A DNA stretch of 20,046 bases from Candidatus Altarchaeum sp. (lineage in GTDB: Archaea > Altiarchaeota > Altiarchaeia > Altiarchaeales > Altiarchaeaceae), in NCBI GenBank assembly GCA_018260755.1, contig JAGTWP010000021.1, positions 1 through 20,046 on the forward strand, read 5' to 3'. Position 1 is the first letter of the stretch. The number at the start of each line of letters is the position of its first letter. This document shows positions 6,616 through 13,406 of the stretch, one piece after another. The notes under the pieces are model-generated. The model was not told the origin of the DNA and searched no databases. It saw only the letters and a program-made list of their open reading frames with translations. The translations under genes and the position numbers were made by a program.

Positions 6616-8304
6616 ATGACTAAGGAAACAAAAAAGGAAACAAATAAAAATATCAGAAAAAACATAAGTAGAAAAATAATTGAAAAAATTCTAAACGGAG
6701 AAATCAACAGCAAGGACGCACTTGAAAGAGAAAAATCAAATTATTGTGATAAATTTGGTATTGCCGAATATCTGAATAATCCTGAAATTTTGCAGCAGGC
6801 AGAGACGGATGAAAAGGATGAAATTTTAAAAATTTTGCAGAAAAAACCATCCCGAACTTATGCAGGAGTTACGGTAATTGCCTGTATGACAATGCCAACC
6901 AAATGTCCTCACGGAAAATGCACTTATTGTCCCGGCGGTGTGGAAATTGGTGTTCCCCAGAGTTATACAGGAAAAGAGCCGTCAACGATGAGGGGCATTC
7001 AAAATGCTTTTGATTCCTACCTTGAAACAACCTCCAGGTTATATCAATATCACAAGCTCGGACATGCAATTGACAAAATTGAACTGATAATTATGGGTGG
7101 AACATTACCTGCTCAGGATATTGATTATATGGAATATTTTTCAAAAAGATGCATTCAGGCAATGAATGATTTTTATAAAAATTTAAGGACTCTTGAAAAA
7201 TACGGAGAGGAAAAATTTACTGAAATTTACAATGAGGACAAAAAATTTGGCAAAAATTTTCACAAATTTCATTATCTTGAAGAAGTTCAGAGAAATAATG
7301 AACGAGCAAATGTGCGATGTGTCGGATTGACCTTTGAATCACGGCCCGATTATGCGAAAAAGGAAGAAATTTTAAGAATGCTGAAATGCGGTGCAACAAG
7401 GGTTGAAATCGGTGTTCAGAATCCGTATGATTTTGTTTATTCCGCTGTCCATCGCGGTCATAGTGTAAGAGATGTCATTGAAGCAACGAAACAATTGAAG
7501 GACTACGGGCTAAAGGTCTGTTACCATATGATGCCAGGGTTACTAGGAAATTCCGAATACGGCATGGAATTGGATTTAAGGGGTTTTAAGAAAATTTTTG
7601 AGGATGAAAATTTCATGCCCGATATGTTAAAAATTTATCCAACTTTGATAATTAAAGGAACAAAATTTTATGATGAGTATGCTAAGGGAAATTTTGAACC
7701 ATTAACAACAAAAAATGCAGTCCGATTAATAACAAATGTTATGGTAGCACTTCCGAAATGGACAAGAGTGATGAGAATAATGAGAGACATTCCCGCTTAT
7801 ATGATTGAGGGTGGAATTAAGGCAAGCAATTTAGAGCAACTTGTTGATGAAGAGTTAAAAAAGCAAAATTTAAAATGTGTTGAAATAAGGCACAGAGAAG
7901 TAAGAGGTGAAATTGTTGATTTGAATAATGTCCGATTATTGCGTGAAAATTACAATGCATCGGGAGGACAGGAAATTTTTCTAAGTTATGAAGATATTAA
8001 GAACGATTTACTTATCGGATTTTTACGGTTGAGGATACCTTCAAATTTTGGCAAAACAAAGACAGCACTGATCAGAGAATTGCATGTTTATGGAAAAGAA
8101 GTTGAAATAGGAAAAAAGGCAGGAGCGAATGAAATGCAGCACAGGGGCTTCGGAAAAAATTTGCTGAAGGAGGCAGAGCGTCTCGCAAAAGAGGAATTCG
8201 GTGCAAAAAAAATTTCCGTGATGAGTGGAATAGGCGTTAGAGAATATTACAGAAAATTTAATTATAAAAGATATAAATTTTGGATGAGAAAGAATTTAAA
8301 ATAA
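6616..8304 (+). CDS. elp3: Elp3 tRNA uridine-34 carboxymethyl-forming radical SAM acetyltransferase
   Basis: Elp3 uses a [4Fe-4S] cluster, S-adenosylmethionine and acetyl-CoA to start cm5U-type modification at tRNA wobble U34. Archaeal Elp3 acts without the other Elongator subunits, and none are seen here. The basic N-terminal region should bind tRNA. The cluster motif CPHGKCTYC has the expected C-x4-C-x2-C spacing. Conserved Elp3 blocks follow: GGTLPAQD, GLTFESRPDYA, GATRVEIGVQ, VCYHMMPGLLG and YPTLIIKGT. The C-terminal GNAT domain has the acetyl-CoA loop QHRGFGKNLL and a late Tyr-Tyr (GVREYYRKF). The frame is open from a TTG at 6589, which has GAGG 10 nt upstream. I list the ATG at 6616, giving 562 aa, as the simpler start; the choice is uncertain. 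It follows the phosphoribosyltransferase gene closely and converges on folD, whose end is only 22 nt away. Confidence 0.95.
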   Translation: MTKETKKETNKNIRKNISRKIIEKILNGEINSKDALEREKSNYCDKFGIAEYLNNPEILQQAETDEKDEILKILQKKPSRTYAGVTVIACMTMPTKCPHGKCTYCPGGVEIGVPQSYTGKEPSTMRGIQNAFDSYLETTSRLYQYHKLGHAIDKIELIIMGGTLPAQDIDYMEYFSKRCIQAMNDFYKNLRTLEKYGEEKFTEIYNEDKKFGKNFHKFHYLEEVQRNNERANVRCVGLTFESRPDYAKKEEILRMLKCGATRVEIGVQNPYDFVYSAVHRGHSVRDVIEATKQLKDYGLKVCYHMMPGLLGNSEYGMELDLRGFKKIFEDENFMPDMLKIYPTLIIKGTKFYDEYAKGNFEPLTTKNAVRLITNVMVALPKWTRVMRIMRDIPAYMIEGGIKASNLEQLVDEELKKQNLKCVEIRHREVRGEIVDLNNVRLLRENYNASGGQEIFLSYEDIKNDLLIGFLRLRIPSNFGKTKTALIRELHVYGKEVEIGKKAGANEMQHRGFGKNLLKEAERLAKEEFGAKKISVMSGIGVREYYRKFNYKRYKFWMRKNLK

Positions 8305-8326
8305 AAAATTTTATATAAAATAAATT

Positions 8327-9178
8327 TTATTCTTTCATCTGCATCTTACAGGCGTTAACCGTATTTTTCAAAAGCATTGCTATTGTCATAGGACCAGCAC
8401 CACCTGGAACAGGTGTGATAAAGGAGGCTTTATTTTTAACATTTTCAAAATCAACATCTCCAACTACTTTATTATTGCTCCTTGAGATTCCGACATCAAT
8501 AGCAATTGCTCCTTCCTTAACCATATCTTCTGTAATCAAATTTGGCTTTCCAACGGCAGAAATTAATATATCTGCTTTTAATGTATGTTCTTTTAAATTT
8601 TTTGTGAAAACATGACACACAGTTACGGTAGCATTCCTGTTCAAAAGCATTAAGGCAAGCGGTTTTCCAACAACAGCACTATGATTAATTATTACAACTT
8701 CTCTTCCTTCAATTTTTATATTGTATTTTTCAAGCATATAAATTACGCCTTTTGGCGTACATGGTGCCAATGTTTCATCATTGTTCAGTATTTTTCCCGA
8801 ATTTACGGGATTGAACCCATCAACATCCTTAAAAGGCAAGATCGCACTCATAATTTTTGCAGGATTTATGTGCCTTGGCAATGGCATCTGAACGAGAATT
8901 CCATTTATATCTTTGTTATTATTTAATTCGTAAATTTTTTCAAGAAGTTCTTTTTCAGTTATTGTTTCGGGAAATCTTTCTATTAAAGAATTTATTCCGC
9001 ATTCCTCGCATGCTTTATGTTTCAAATTTACATAAATTTCCGATGCGGGATTATTTCCAACAATAATTGTGGCAAGAGAAAGTCTTATGTTTAATGTTTT
9101 GTTTAAATTTTCAACCTCTGCTTTTACTTCTTCTTTTATTTCGGCACTTAACTTTTTTCCATCTATTATTTCAACCAT
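8327..9178 (-). CDS. folD: FolD, methylene-THF dehydrogenase / methenyl-THF cyclohydrolase
   Basis: A bifunctional cytoplasmic enzyme of one-carbon metabolism that interconverts methylene-, methenyl- and formyl-tetrahydrofolate. At 283 aa it is full length. Folate-site residues are present: Y49-x3-K53 in ASEIYVNLKHKA, the GILVQMPLP block and KDVDGFNP. The dinucleotide domain has VVGKPLALMLL and ends with TPVPGGAGPMTIAMLL. Where many NADP-dependent FolDs have GRS before VVGKP, this protein has NHS. The arginine is thought to bind the NADP 2'-phosphate, so cofactor preference could differ; I believe an NHS subgroup exists. Its ATG lies 20 nt after the stomatin-like gene, so the two may be cotranscribed, though no functional link is obvious. 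A folate-based enzyme in an archaeon suggests use of tetrahydrofolate alongside or in place of tetrahydromethanopterin. Confidence 0.95.
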   Translation of the reverse strand: MVEIIDGKKLSAEIKEEVKAEVENLNKTLNIRLSLATIIVGNNPASEIYVNLKHKACEECGINSLIERFPETITEKELLEKIYELNNNKDINGILVQMPLPRHINPAKIMSAILPFKDVDGFNPVNSGKILNNDETLAPCTPKGVIYMLEKYNIKIEGREVVIINHSAVVGKPLALMLLNRNATVTVCHVFTKNLKEHTLKADILISAVGKPNLITEDMVKEGAIAIDVGISRSNNKVVGDVDFENVKNKASFITPVPGGAGPMTIAMLLKNTVNACKMQMKE

Positions 9179-9198
9179 TTCTAACTACTTGTAAATTT

Positions 9199-9996
9199 TT
9201 ATTTCTGTCTTTCATTATTTTTTCTTAAAAGACCTTCCGATAGTCCTATTATATCCCCTATATTTGTTGTTCCGCTAACAGCATTGGAAGGAACAACAAT
9301 TAAATTTTTCTCTCTTGCTATTTCCGAAAGTGTTTGCAGTTCTCTTAATTTCATTGCTAAAGGTGTTTTCGTATATGCCTCTGCCGCCTCTCCCATCTTC
9401 TTTGCAGCCTGCAATTCCCCGTCAGCCATAATAATCCTGCTTCTTTTTTCTCTTTCCGCTTCTGCCTGTTTTGCCATTGCTCTTGTCATATTTTCAGGCA
9501 AAATAACATCTTTTATTGTTACAGCACTAACTTTTATTCCCCACGGATTTGTTGCCGTATCTAAAATTTCCTGAATTTTCTTTCCGAGGTCTTCTCTTTT
9601 GGCGAGCAATTCATCCATTTCTACCTGTCCGAGAATATCTCTTAGTGTTGTCTCTGCCCTAAGCACGGTTGCTTCATGATAATTTTCAATATTTACAACT
9701 GCATGACTCGGATCTTCAACTCTGTAATAAACAACCGCATCAACCATGATGGAAATATTATCTTTTGTTATTACATTCTGCTTTTGAATGTCAAAGACAA
9801 TCGTTCTCAAATCAATCTTTATCCATTTATCTATTATCGGAATTATAAAGAATATTCCCGGACCTTTTGCCCCAACTAATCTTCCGAGACGAAAGATAAC
9901 GCCTCTTTCATATTCATTTACTATTTTTACACTACTCGCCAGAATTATTATTACAATCACAAGCCCGAAAATAACAGGAATTATCCAACTATCCAT
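9199..9996 (-). CDS. Stomatin-like SPFH-domain membrane protein (slipin)
   Basis: A 265-aa stomatin/slipin relative that forms membrane-attached oligomers and organises membrane protein complexes. One N-terminal membrane helix (about 5-24) is followed directly by the SPFH core: NEYERGVIFRLGR, KGPGIFFIIPIID, VDAVVYYRVEDP and LRAETTLRDILGQVEMDELLAKRE. An alanine- and charge-rich coiled coil comes next (about 180-225). A hydrophobic C-terminal segment around EKNLIVVPS ends the conserved part. Slipins are often encoded next to an NfeD/STOPP partner or serine protease; none is seen here and the next gene is folD, 20 nt downstream. The start is an ATG with a TATA box about 24 bp upstream. Confidence 0.9.
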   Translation of the reverse strand: MDSWIIPVIFGLVIVIIILASSVKIVNEYERGVIFRLGRLVGAKGPGIFFIIPIIDKWIKIDLRTIVFDIQKQNVITKDNISIMVDAVVYYRVEDPSHAVVNIENYHEATVLRAETTLRDILGQVEMDELLAKREDLGKKIQEILDTATNPWGIKVSAVTIKDVILPENMTRAMAKQAEAEREKRSRIIMADGELQAAKKMGEAAEAYTKTPLAMKLRELQTLSEIAREKNLIVVPSNAVSGTTNIGDIIGLSEGLLRKNNERQK

Positions 9997-10013
9997 TTTA
10001 AAAATTTAAGATA

Positions 10014-10026
10014 CATTTTTATAAAT
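10014..10026 (-). promoter_or_regulatory. TATA box of the stomatin-like gene
   Basis: ATTTATAAAAATG on the minus strand is a TATA-like box centred about 24 bp before the ATG at 9996. Transcription would start at or next to the start codon, giving a nearly leaderless mRNA. It would serve the stomatin-folD pair. Confidence 0.45.
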
Positions 10027-10117
10027 AATTTATTATAAATTTGTTATAAGAATATAAATATTTAAAATTTTAAAATTTAATATTCTAAATTAGATATTTA
10101 AAATAAATATTTAAAAT

Positions 10118-10196
10118 AGAGTTGTTGCAAATTAAAAATTTTAAAGGTGAAAACCAATAAAATTCAAAGGTAAAAAAGTTATTTTGCAACATGTCT
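10118..10196 (+). mobile_element. TGTTGCAAA-end miniature element, copy 1 (79 bp)
   Basis: The left end AGAGTTGTTGCAAATTA and the reverse complement of the right end, AGACATGTTGCAAAATAA, form an imperfect terminal inverted repeat sharing AGA..TGTTGCAAA. AAT lies on both sides. Removing the element with one AAT restores the surrounding 13-bp repeat exactly (ATATTTAAAATAAATATTC), so the borders and a 3-bp target duplication are well supported. It is almost identical to 15994-16082. It has no coding capacity. Confidence 0.75.
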
Positions 10197-10248
10197 AATA
10201 AATATTCAAAATCAGATATTTAAAATCAGATATTTAAAATAAATATTC

Positions 10249-10447
10249 GTAACTATTCAGCCACCCAAAAAATTACGAGTAAATTTTTTGATTTTTTTGT
10301 ATTTTTTGAAATTTTACGCTCACTTCGTTCGTGTATTTTCAAACAAGTTTGAAAATCGCAGGTATTAAAAAATATTTGAAATATTTTTTAAGATTGAAAA
10401 TTTATTTATAAATTTTCAGTAAATTTTTGTACCCTCTGAATAGTTAC
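10249..10447 (+). mobile_element. IS66-like miniature element, copy B (199 bp)
   Basis: It begins GTAACTATTCAG and ends CTGAATAGTTAC, perfect 12-bp terminal inverted repeats. Inside are the motif ACGCTCACTTCGTTCGTG, a hairpin TTTTCAAAC-AA-GTTTGAAAA, the palindrome AAAAAATATTTGAAATATTTTTT in outline, and TGAAAATTTA-TTTA-TAAATTTTCA near the right end. The same 17 bp, ATTTAAAATAAATATTC, abuts both sides (10232-10248 and 10448-10464). Since it lies in a tandem array, these flanks may come from the array rather than from a target duplication. No protein is encoded. Confidence 0.85.
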
Positions 10448-10601
10448 ATTTAAAATAAATATTCAAAATAAATATTCTAAATCAGATATTCTAAATCAGA
10501 TATTTAAAATAAATATTCAAAATAAATATTTAAAATAAATATTCTAAATCAGATATTCTAAACAAGATATTCAAAATTTAAACCATATAAATTTAGCCGG
10601 A

Positions 10602-11324
10602 ATGTATCTCTCATACAAAAACACAAACCTGAATATATCTTTATACAAAAATAAAGCGATAGTAAAGAATGAGAAAATTTTCAGAGAAATTTTCGGTATT
10701 GTCGTTGGGGAAAGGAGCAAAATAGAGAAAGAAATAGTGAAAAATTTGTTATTTAAGTATTCTCTTGAACCAATTGAAATTAACAATGAAATTTATAAAA
10801 ATAATGATATGCCTGAGGTGATTAAAAAAAACTTGTATGCTGCAAGGTGTGCAAATGTCGGCCCGATGGCAAGTGTTGCAGGAGCAATAGCAGAAATTTT
10901 GTGCGAGAAACTTATTAACAAATTTGATGCGGGAATTATTGAAAACGGAGGTGATATTGCTTTGTTCGGTGACAGGGACTTTAAGGTAAAAATTTATGCT
11001 GGAAATTCGGTATTTTCAAACAAATTTTTTATATTGCTAAATCCTGCAAAATTGTTCCCGAACAAAATTTTAGGTGTATGCACATCGTCATCTTCCGTAG
11101 GTCCATCTATGAGTTTCGGGGACAGTGATGCGACAACAATTATATCAAACAGTCCGGCAATTGCCGATGCATTCGCGACATCACTTGGAAATTTGGTTAA
11201 AAATGAAAAGGAAAGCATTGAGAAAGTTATTGAATATGCAAAGAAATTTAACGAAATTTATGGAATTTGTATAATTGCAAAGGATAAAATAGGGATGTGG
11301 AATGTACGTTTGGAGAAAATTTAA
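10602..11324 (+). CDS. UPF0280 family protein (ApbE-like fold)
   Basis: A 240-aa member of the archaeal UPF0280 family, related in fold to ApbE, the FAD:protein FMN transferase. Diagnostic blocks are VGPMASVAGAIAE at 87-98, IENGGDIALFG at 113-123, and GVCTSSSSVGPSMSFGDSDATTII with the following ADAFATSLGNLV in the C-terminal part. The first two match the region where ApbE binds flavin and metal, but the biochemical role of UPF0280 is not established. The length is normal for the family and there is no signal peptide or lipobox, unlike secreted ApbE. The ATG at 10602 has no strong ribosome-binding site. The gene stands alone behind the tandem array, and its codon and hexamer use (about 13 AAATTT in 723 bp) is typical of the window. 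Confidence 0.88.
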   Translation: MYLSYKNTNLNISLYKNKAIVKNEKIFREIFGIVVGERSKIEKEIVKNLLFKYSLEPIEINNEIYKNNDMPEVIKKNLYAARCANVGPMASVAGAIAEILCEKLINKFDAGIIENGGDIALFGDRDFKVKIYAGNSVFSNKFFILLNPAKLFPNKILGVCTSSSSVGPSMSFGDSDATTIISNSPAIADAFATSLGNLVKNEKESIEKVIEYAKKFNEIYGICIIAKDKIGMWNVRLEKI

Positions 11325-11502
11325 AATTTAAAAATTTAACGCTCTTATGTTGATTTTCACTGATGGAGATAAAATACATTGTTGAAGTTTTGCAAATTTT
11401 AAAATTCAAGCACAAACTCAAATATAAATTAAGTCAAATACACTAAAAATGCAAAACACAAAAGTTCAATGATAATAAGTATATGAGCGAAATTTAATAA
11501 AT
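11325..11502. other. Intergenic stretch with no recognised gene
   Basis: This AT-rich gap separates two convergent genes. It contains only tiny open frames, for example 27 codons from an ATG at 11363, with no ribosome-binding site or recognisable product. Scattered TGAT and CTGA words recall box C/D RNA boxes, but their order and spacing do not fit. I see no feature here. Confidence 0.5.
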
Positions 11503-11787
11503 TTAACCCTCTCCTGACTTTAAAATTTTTCCATCTGCAAAAACAGAATATTTCCACTTGCGGAATGGTGCAAAAAATAAAGGTGGCTCGCATACAATTT
11601 TAACATTGCATTTTTCTTTTTCGCCAACATCAAAATTAAAAACATAAGGTGTTTGCAGCCAATCCAATTTAAAAAATTTCTTTACGATTTTTCCGTCAAC
11701 TTTAAAGCGAATAATTCCCCCTATTTTGTCTAAGGAAAATTCAACTTCGTGTATTTCATTTGTACATAAGCTAAATTTTATTTCCAC
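11503..11787 (-). CDS. Small conserved-looking beta-rich protein of unknown function
   Basis: A 94-aa protein I do not recognise. It is predicted to be nearly all beta strand: HEVEFSLDKIGGIIRFKVDGKIVKKF, then VFNFDVGEKEKCNVKIV, a proline/aromatic turn (EPPLFFAPFRKWKY) and a last strand ending VFADGKIL. The paired 'VDGK'/'ADGK' turns suggest an internal repeat or a small beta sandwich, loosely like FAIM-type domains, but this is only an impression. There is no signal peptide or membrane helix, so it should be cytoplasmic. The start is an ATG at 11787. Base and AAATTT usage match the neighbours, so it looks like a resident gene. It lies between the UPF0280 gene, which it converges on, and a miniature element that starts 54 bp upstream of its start codon. 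Confidence 0.6.
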   Translation of the reverse strand: MEIKFSLCTNEIHEVEFSLDKIGGIIRFKVDGKIVKKFFKLDWLQTPYVFNFDVGEKEKCNVKIVCEPPLFFAPFRKWKYSVFADGKILKSGEG

Positions 11788-11841
11788 TTTAAAATATTTG
11801 TTTAAAAAAACGCAAAAGTAAATTTATGATAAATTTATTTT

Positions 11842-12085
11842 GTAACTATTCAGCCACCCAAAAAATTACGAGTAAATTTTTTGATTTTTACGCTCACTTC
11901 GTTCGTGTATTTTAAAATCTTTGAGATTTTAAAATTGTATTTTTTGAAATTTTACGCTCACTTCGTTCGTGTATTTTCAAACAAGTTTGAAAATCGCAGG
12001 TATTAAAAAATATTTGAAATATTTTTTAAGATTGAAAATTTATTTATAAATTTTCAGTAAATTTTTGTACCCTCTGAATAGTTAC
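11842..12085 (+). mobile_element. IS66-like miniature element, copy C (244 bp)
   Basis: The ends GTAACTATTCAG and CTGAATAGTTAC are identical to copies B and D. The flanking octamers TTTATTTT (11834-11841) and TTTAATTT (12086-12093) match at 7 of 8 positions, consistent with an aged 8-bp target duplication. This copy contains two ACGCTCACTTCGTTCGTG modules, the first followed by an extra hairpin AAAATCT-TTG-AGATTTT. The second is followed by the usual TTTTCAAAC/GTTTGAAAA hairpin. Together with short flanks it fills the gap between the 94-aa gene and the TraB gene and ends 20 bp from the TraB stop codon. Confidence 0.85.
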
Positions 12086-12104
12086 TTTAATTTTTTCCAA
12101 ATTT

Positions 12105-13277
12105 TCACCACAGCATCGGAAGCATAAATCCCATTGACACGAATGTTGCAATTGACCCTCCTGTATTTGTGAAAAAAAACACGAGGATAATCCTCACAAC
12201 CTGATTTCTCCATAAGTCATTCCATTTTCTTATTTTATGTAAATTTTCAAAATCAATAACCTTTGGCGGACGAACTTTTGCTTCAACAAGTGCTGAAACC
12301 ATTCCTATGGATATACCCGGGTGAAGTGCGGCAAAAGGAGAAAATATAAATGTCGCTAAAATTGTGAGCGGACGTGCAAAAGCCAAAATCGCCCCGATTG
12401 CTGCAAATACGGAATGATACAAAAACCATGTCCCGGCCATATTTAAAAAAACATCAATTCCTTTAATGTAAAATCCGTAAATAAACATTCCCGTGATAAG
12501 CAATAAAATTGAGTATGTAAAAATTTTAACTAAATTTCTTCCTTTCGGAATGTAGGTAACTTCTTTCATTAAATTTTCGTGCTCTTCGCTTGTTTTTTCG
12601 GAAAATTTTTCAATGTTTCTTTTTATCCCTGCCAAATGCCCGCTTCCGACAACGGCAACAACCTTATTACCGGACGCATTTAAAATTTTATTTGTCAGAT
12701 AATAATCCCTCTCATCTATTAATACACTTTTAACATTCGGAAAGGCAAGAGCCAATTCATCCATCATTTGCGACATAACATCTTTATTCTTTAGTTGTTC
12801 AATTTCTTCGGCTCTTAGCTTTTCAGAGAAAAATAATGTTAGCAATATTAAGGAAAAGACCTTATATTTTTCAAAAATACTCATTTTGTGAGATGCTCTT
12901 TTCATAGTAGTGTTTATATCTCTGTCTGCCAGTTCTATCGGAATGTTTAAATTTTTGGCTGCATTCATTGCTTCAATCATCTCCGCTCCGGGCAAAATTC
13001 CGACATCTTCTCCCAACCGCCGTTGAAAATTTGAAAGGATTAAATTTACGAGAAACAGAAATGTCTTATTCTCCTTTATGATCTTTGTTATATCTGTATT
13101 TTTCCATTTCTCTTTGTCATTTAAGATATCATATCTCTGCTTGCATAATTCAACACATACCCTATCCGGCTTTTCCGCTTCAATAGTGCTTTTTACTTCA
13201 TCTATGCTTTCTTTAGATATATGGGCGGTTCCGATTAGTATTATTTCCCTGTTATTAATTTGCAGTCGTTCTATCAA
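12105..13277 (-). CDS. TraB/PrgY-family membrane protein
   Basis: A 390-aa member of the TraB family (TraB/PrgY/TIKI-like, related to ChaN and EreA folds). The N-terminal domain has the family motifs: IGTAH at 15-19, VELCKQRYDIL with E43, ELADRDINTT with D118-R119-D120, ERD at 189-191 and VVGSGHLAGI with G211-x-G-H214. These GTAH and GxGH motifs resemble a metal-binding hydrolase or protease site, but the activity of archaeal members is not known. The last 140 residues hold about four membrane segments (about 249-270, 276-305, 308-330 and 362-390), the usual archaeal architecture. The frame has no early methionine codon. TTG at 13277 is the only good start just before the first strand, so I use it. 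It diverges from ncsA across a promoter containing a 24-bp tandem duplication. PrgY blocks pheromone activity in enterococci; that role should not be assumed here. Confidence 0.88.
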   Translation of the reverse strand: MIERLQINNREIILIGTAHISKESIDEVKSTIEAEKPDRVCVELCKQRYDILNDKEKWKNTDITKIIKENKTFLFLVNLILSNFQRRLGEDVGILPGAEMIEAMNAAKNLNIPIELADRDINTTMKRASHKMSIFEKYKVFSLILLTLFFSEKLRAEEIEQLKNKDVMSQMMDELALAFPNVKSVLIDERDYYLTNKILNASGNKVVAVVGSGHLAGIKRNIEKFSEKTSEEHENLMKEVTYIPKGRNLVKIFTYSILLLITGMFIYGFYIKGIDVFLNMAGTWFLYHSVFAAIGAILAFARPLTILATFIFSPFAALHPGISIGMVSALVEAKVRPPKVIDFENLHKIRKWNDLWRNQVVRIILVFFFTNTGGSIATFVSMGFMLPMLW

Positions 13278-13316
13278 TCTTTTATTTGTTATTAAATATA
13301 AATTTTATTATTGTTA

Positions 13317-13364
13317 ATTTAGTTAATAATTTAGTTTCATATTTAGTTAATAATTTAGTTTCAT
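13317..13364. repeat. Two exact 24-bp tandem repeats between divergent genes
   Basis: The 24 bp at 13317-13340 are repeated exactly at 13341-13364. Each unit holds TTTAGTT twice (TTTAGTTAAT and ATTTAGTTTC), so the region has four such words. It lies in the 129-bp divergent gap between the TraB gene and ncsA, so it could be a double binding site. Simple duplication is equally possible. Confidence 0.85.
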
Positions 13365-13406
13365 AAGCTGATATTTTCAAGTAATTTTTAAAATAAAATT
13401 TAAAAA

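Larger units (their letters stand above)
10060..10576 (+). repeat. Degenerate 13-14-bp AT-rich tandem array, interrupted by two elements
   Basis: Units take the forms ATATTCAAAATAA, ATATTTAAAATAA (13 bp) and ATATTCTAAATCAG or ATATTTAAAATCAG (14 bp). I count about 17 ATATT cores: 4 before the element at 10118-10196, 4 between the two elements and 9 after 10447. The array fills the divergent gap between the stomatin-like gene and the UPF0280 gene and ends about 25 bp before the latter. Together with the inserts this accounts for nearly all of the 600-bp gene-free stretch. Such arrays can be replication iterons, protein-binding arrays or neutral slippage DNA; the sequence does not say which. Confidence 0.8.

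Noticed and set aside
10232-10464. 17-bp target duplication of copy B
   Set aside because: The identical flanks are exact, but they are also units of the local tandem array, and copies C and D point to 8 bp, so I do not treat 17 bp as the true duplication length.
10060-10576. CRISPR-like array
   Set aside because: The units are 13-14 bp, degenerate and directly adjacent, with no unique spacers and no cas genes.
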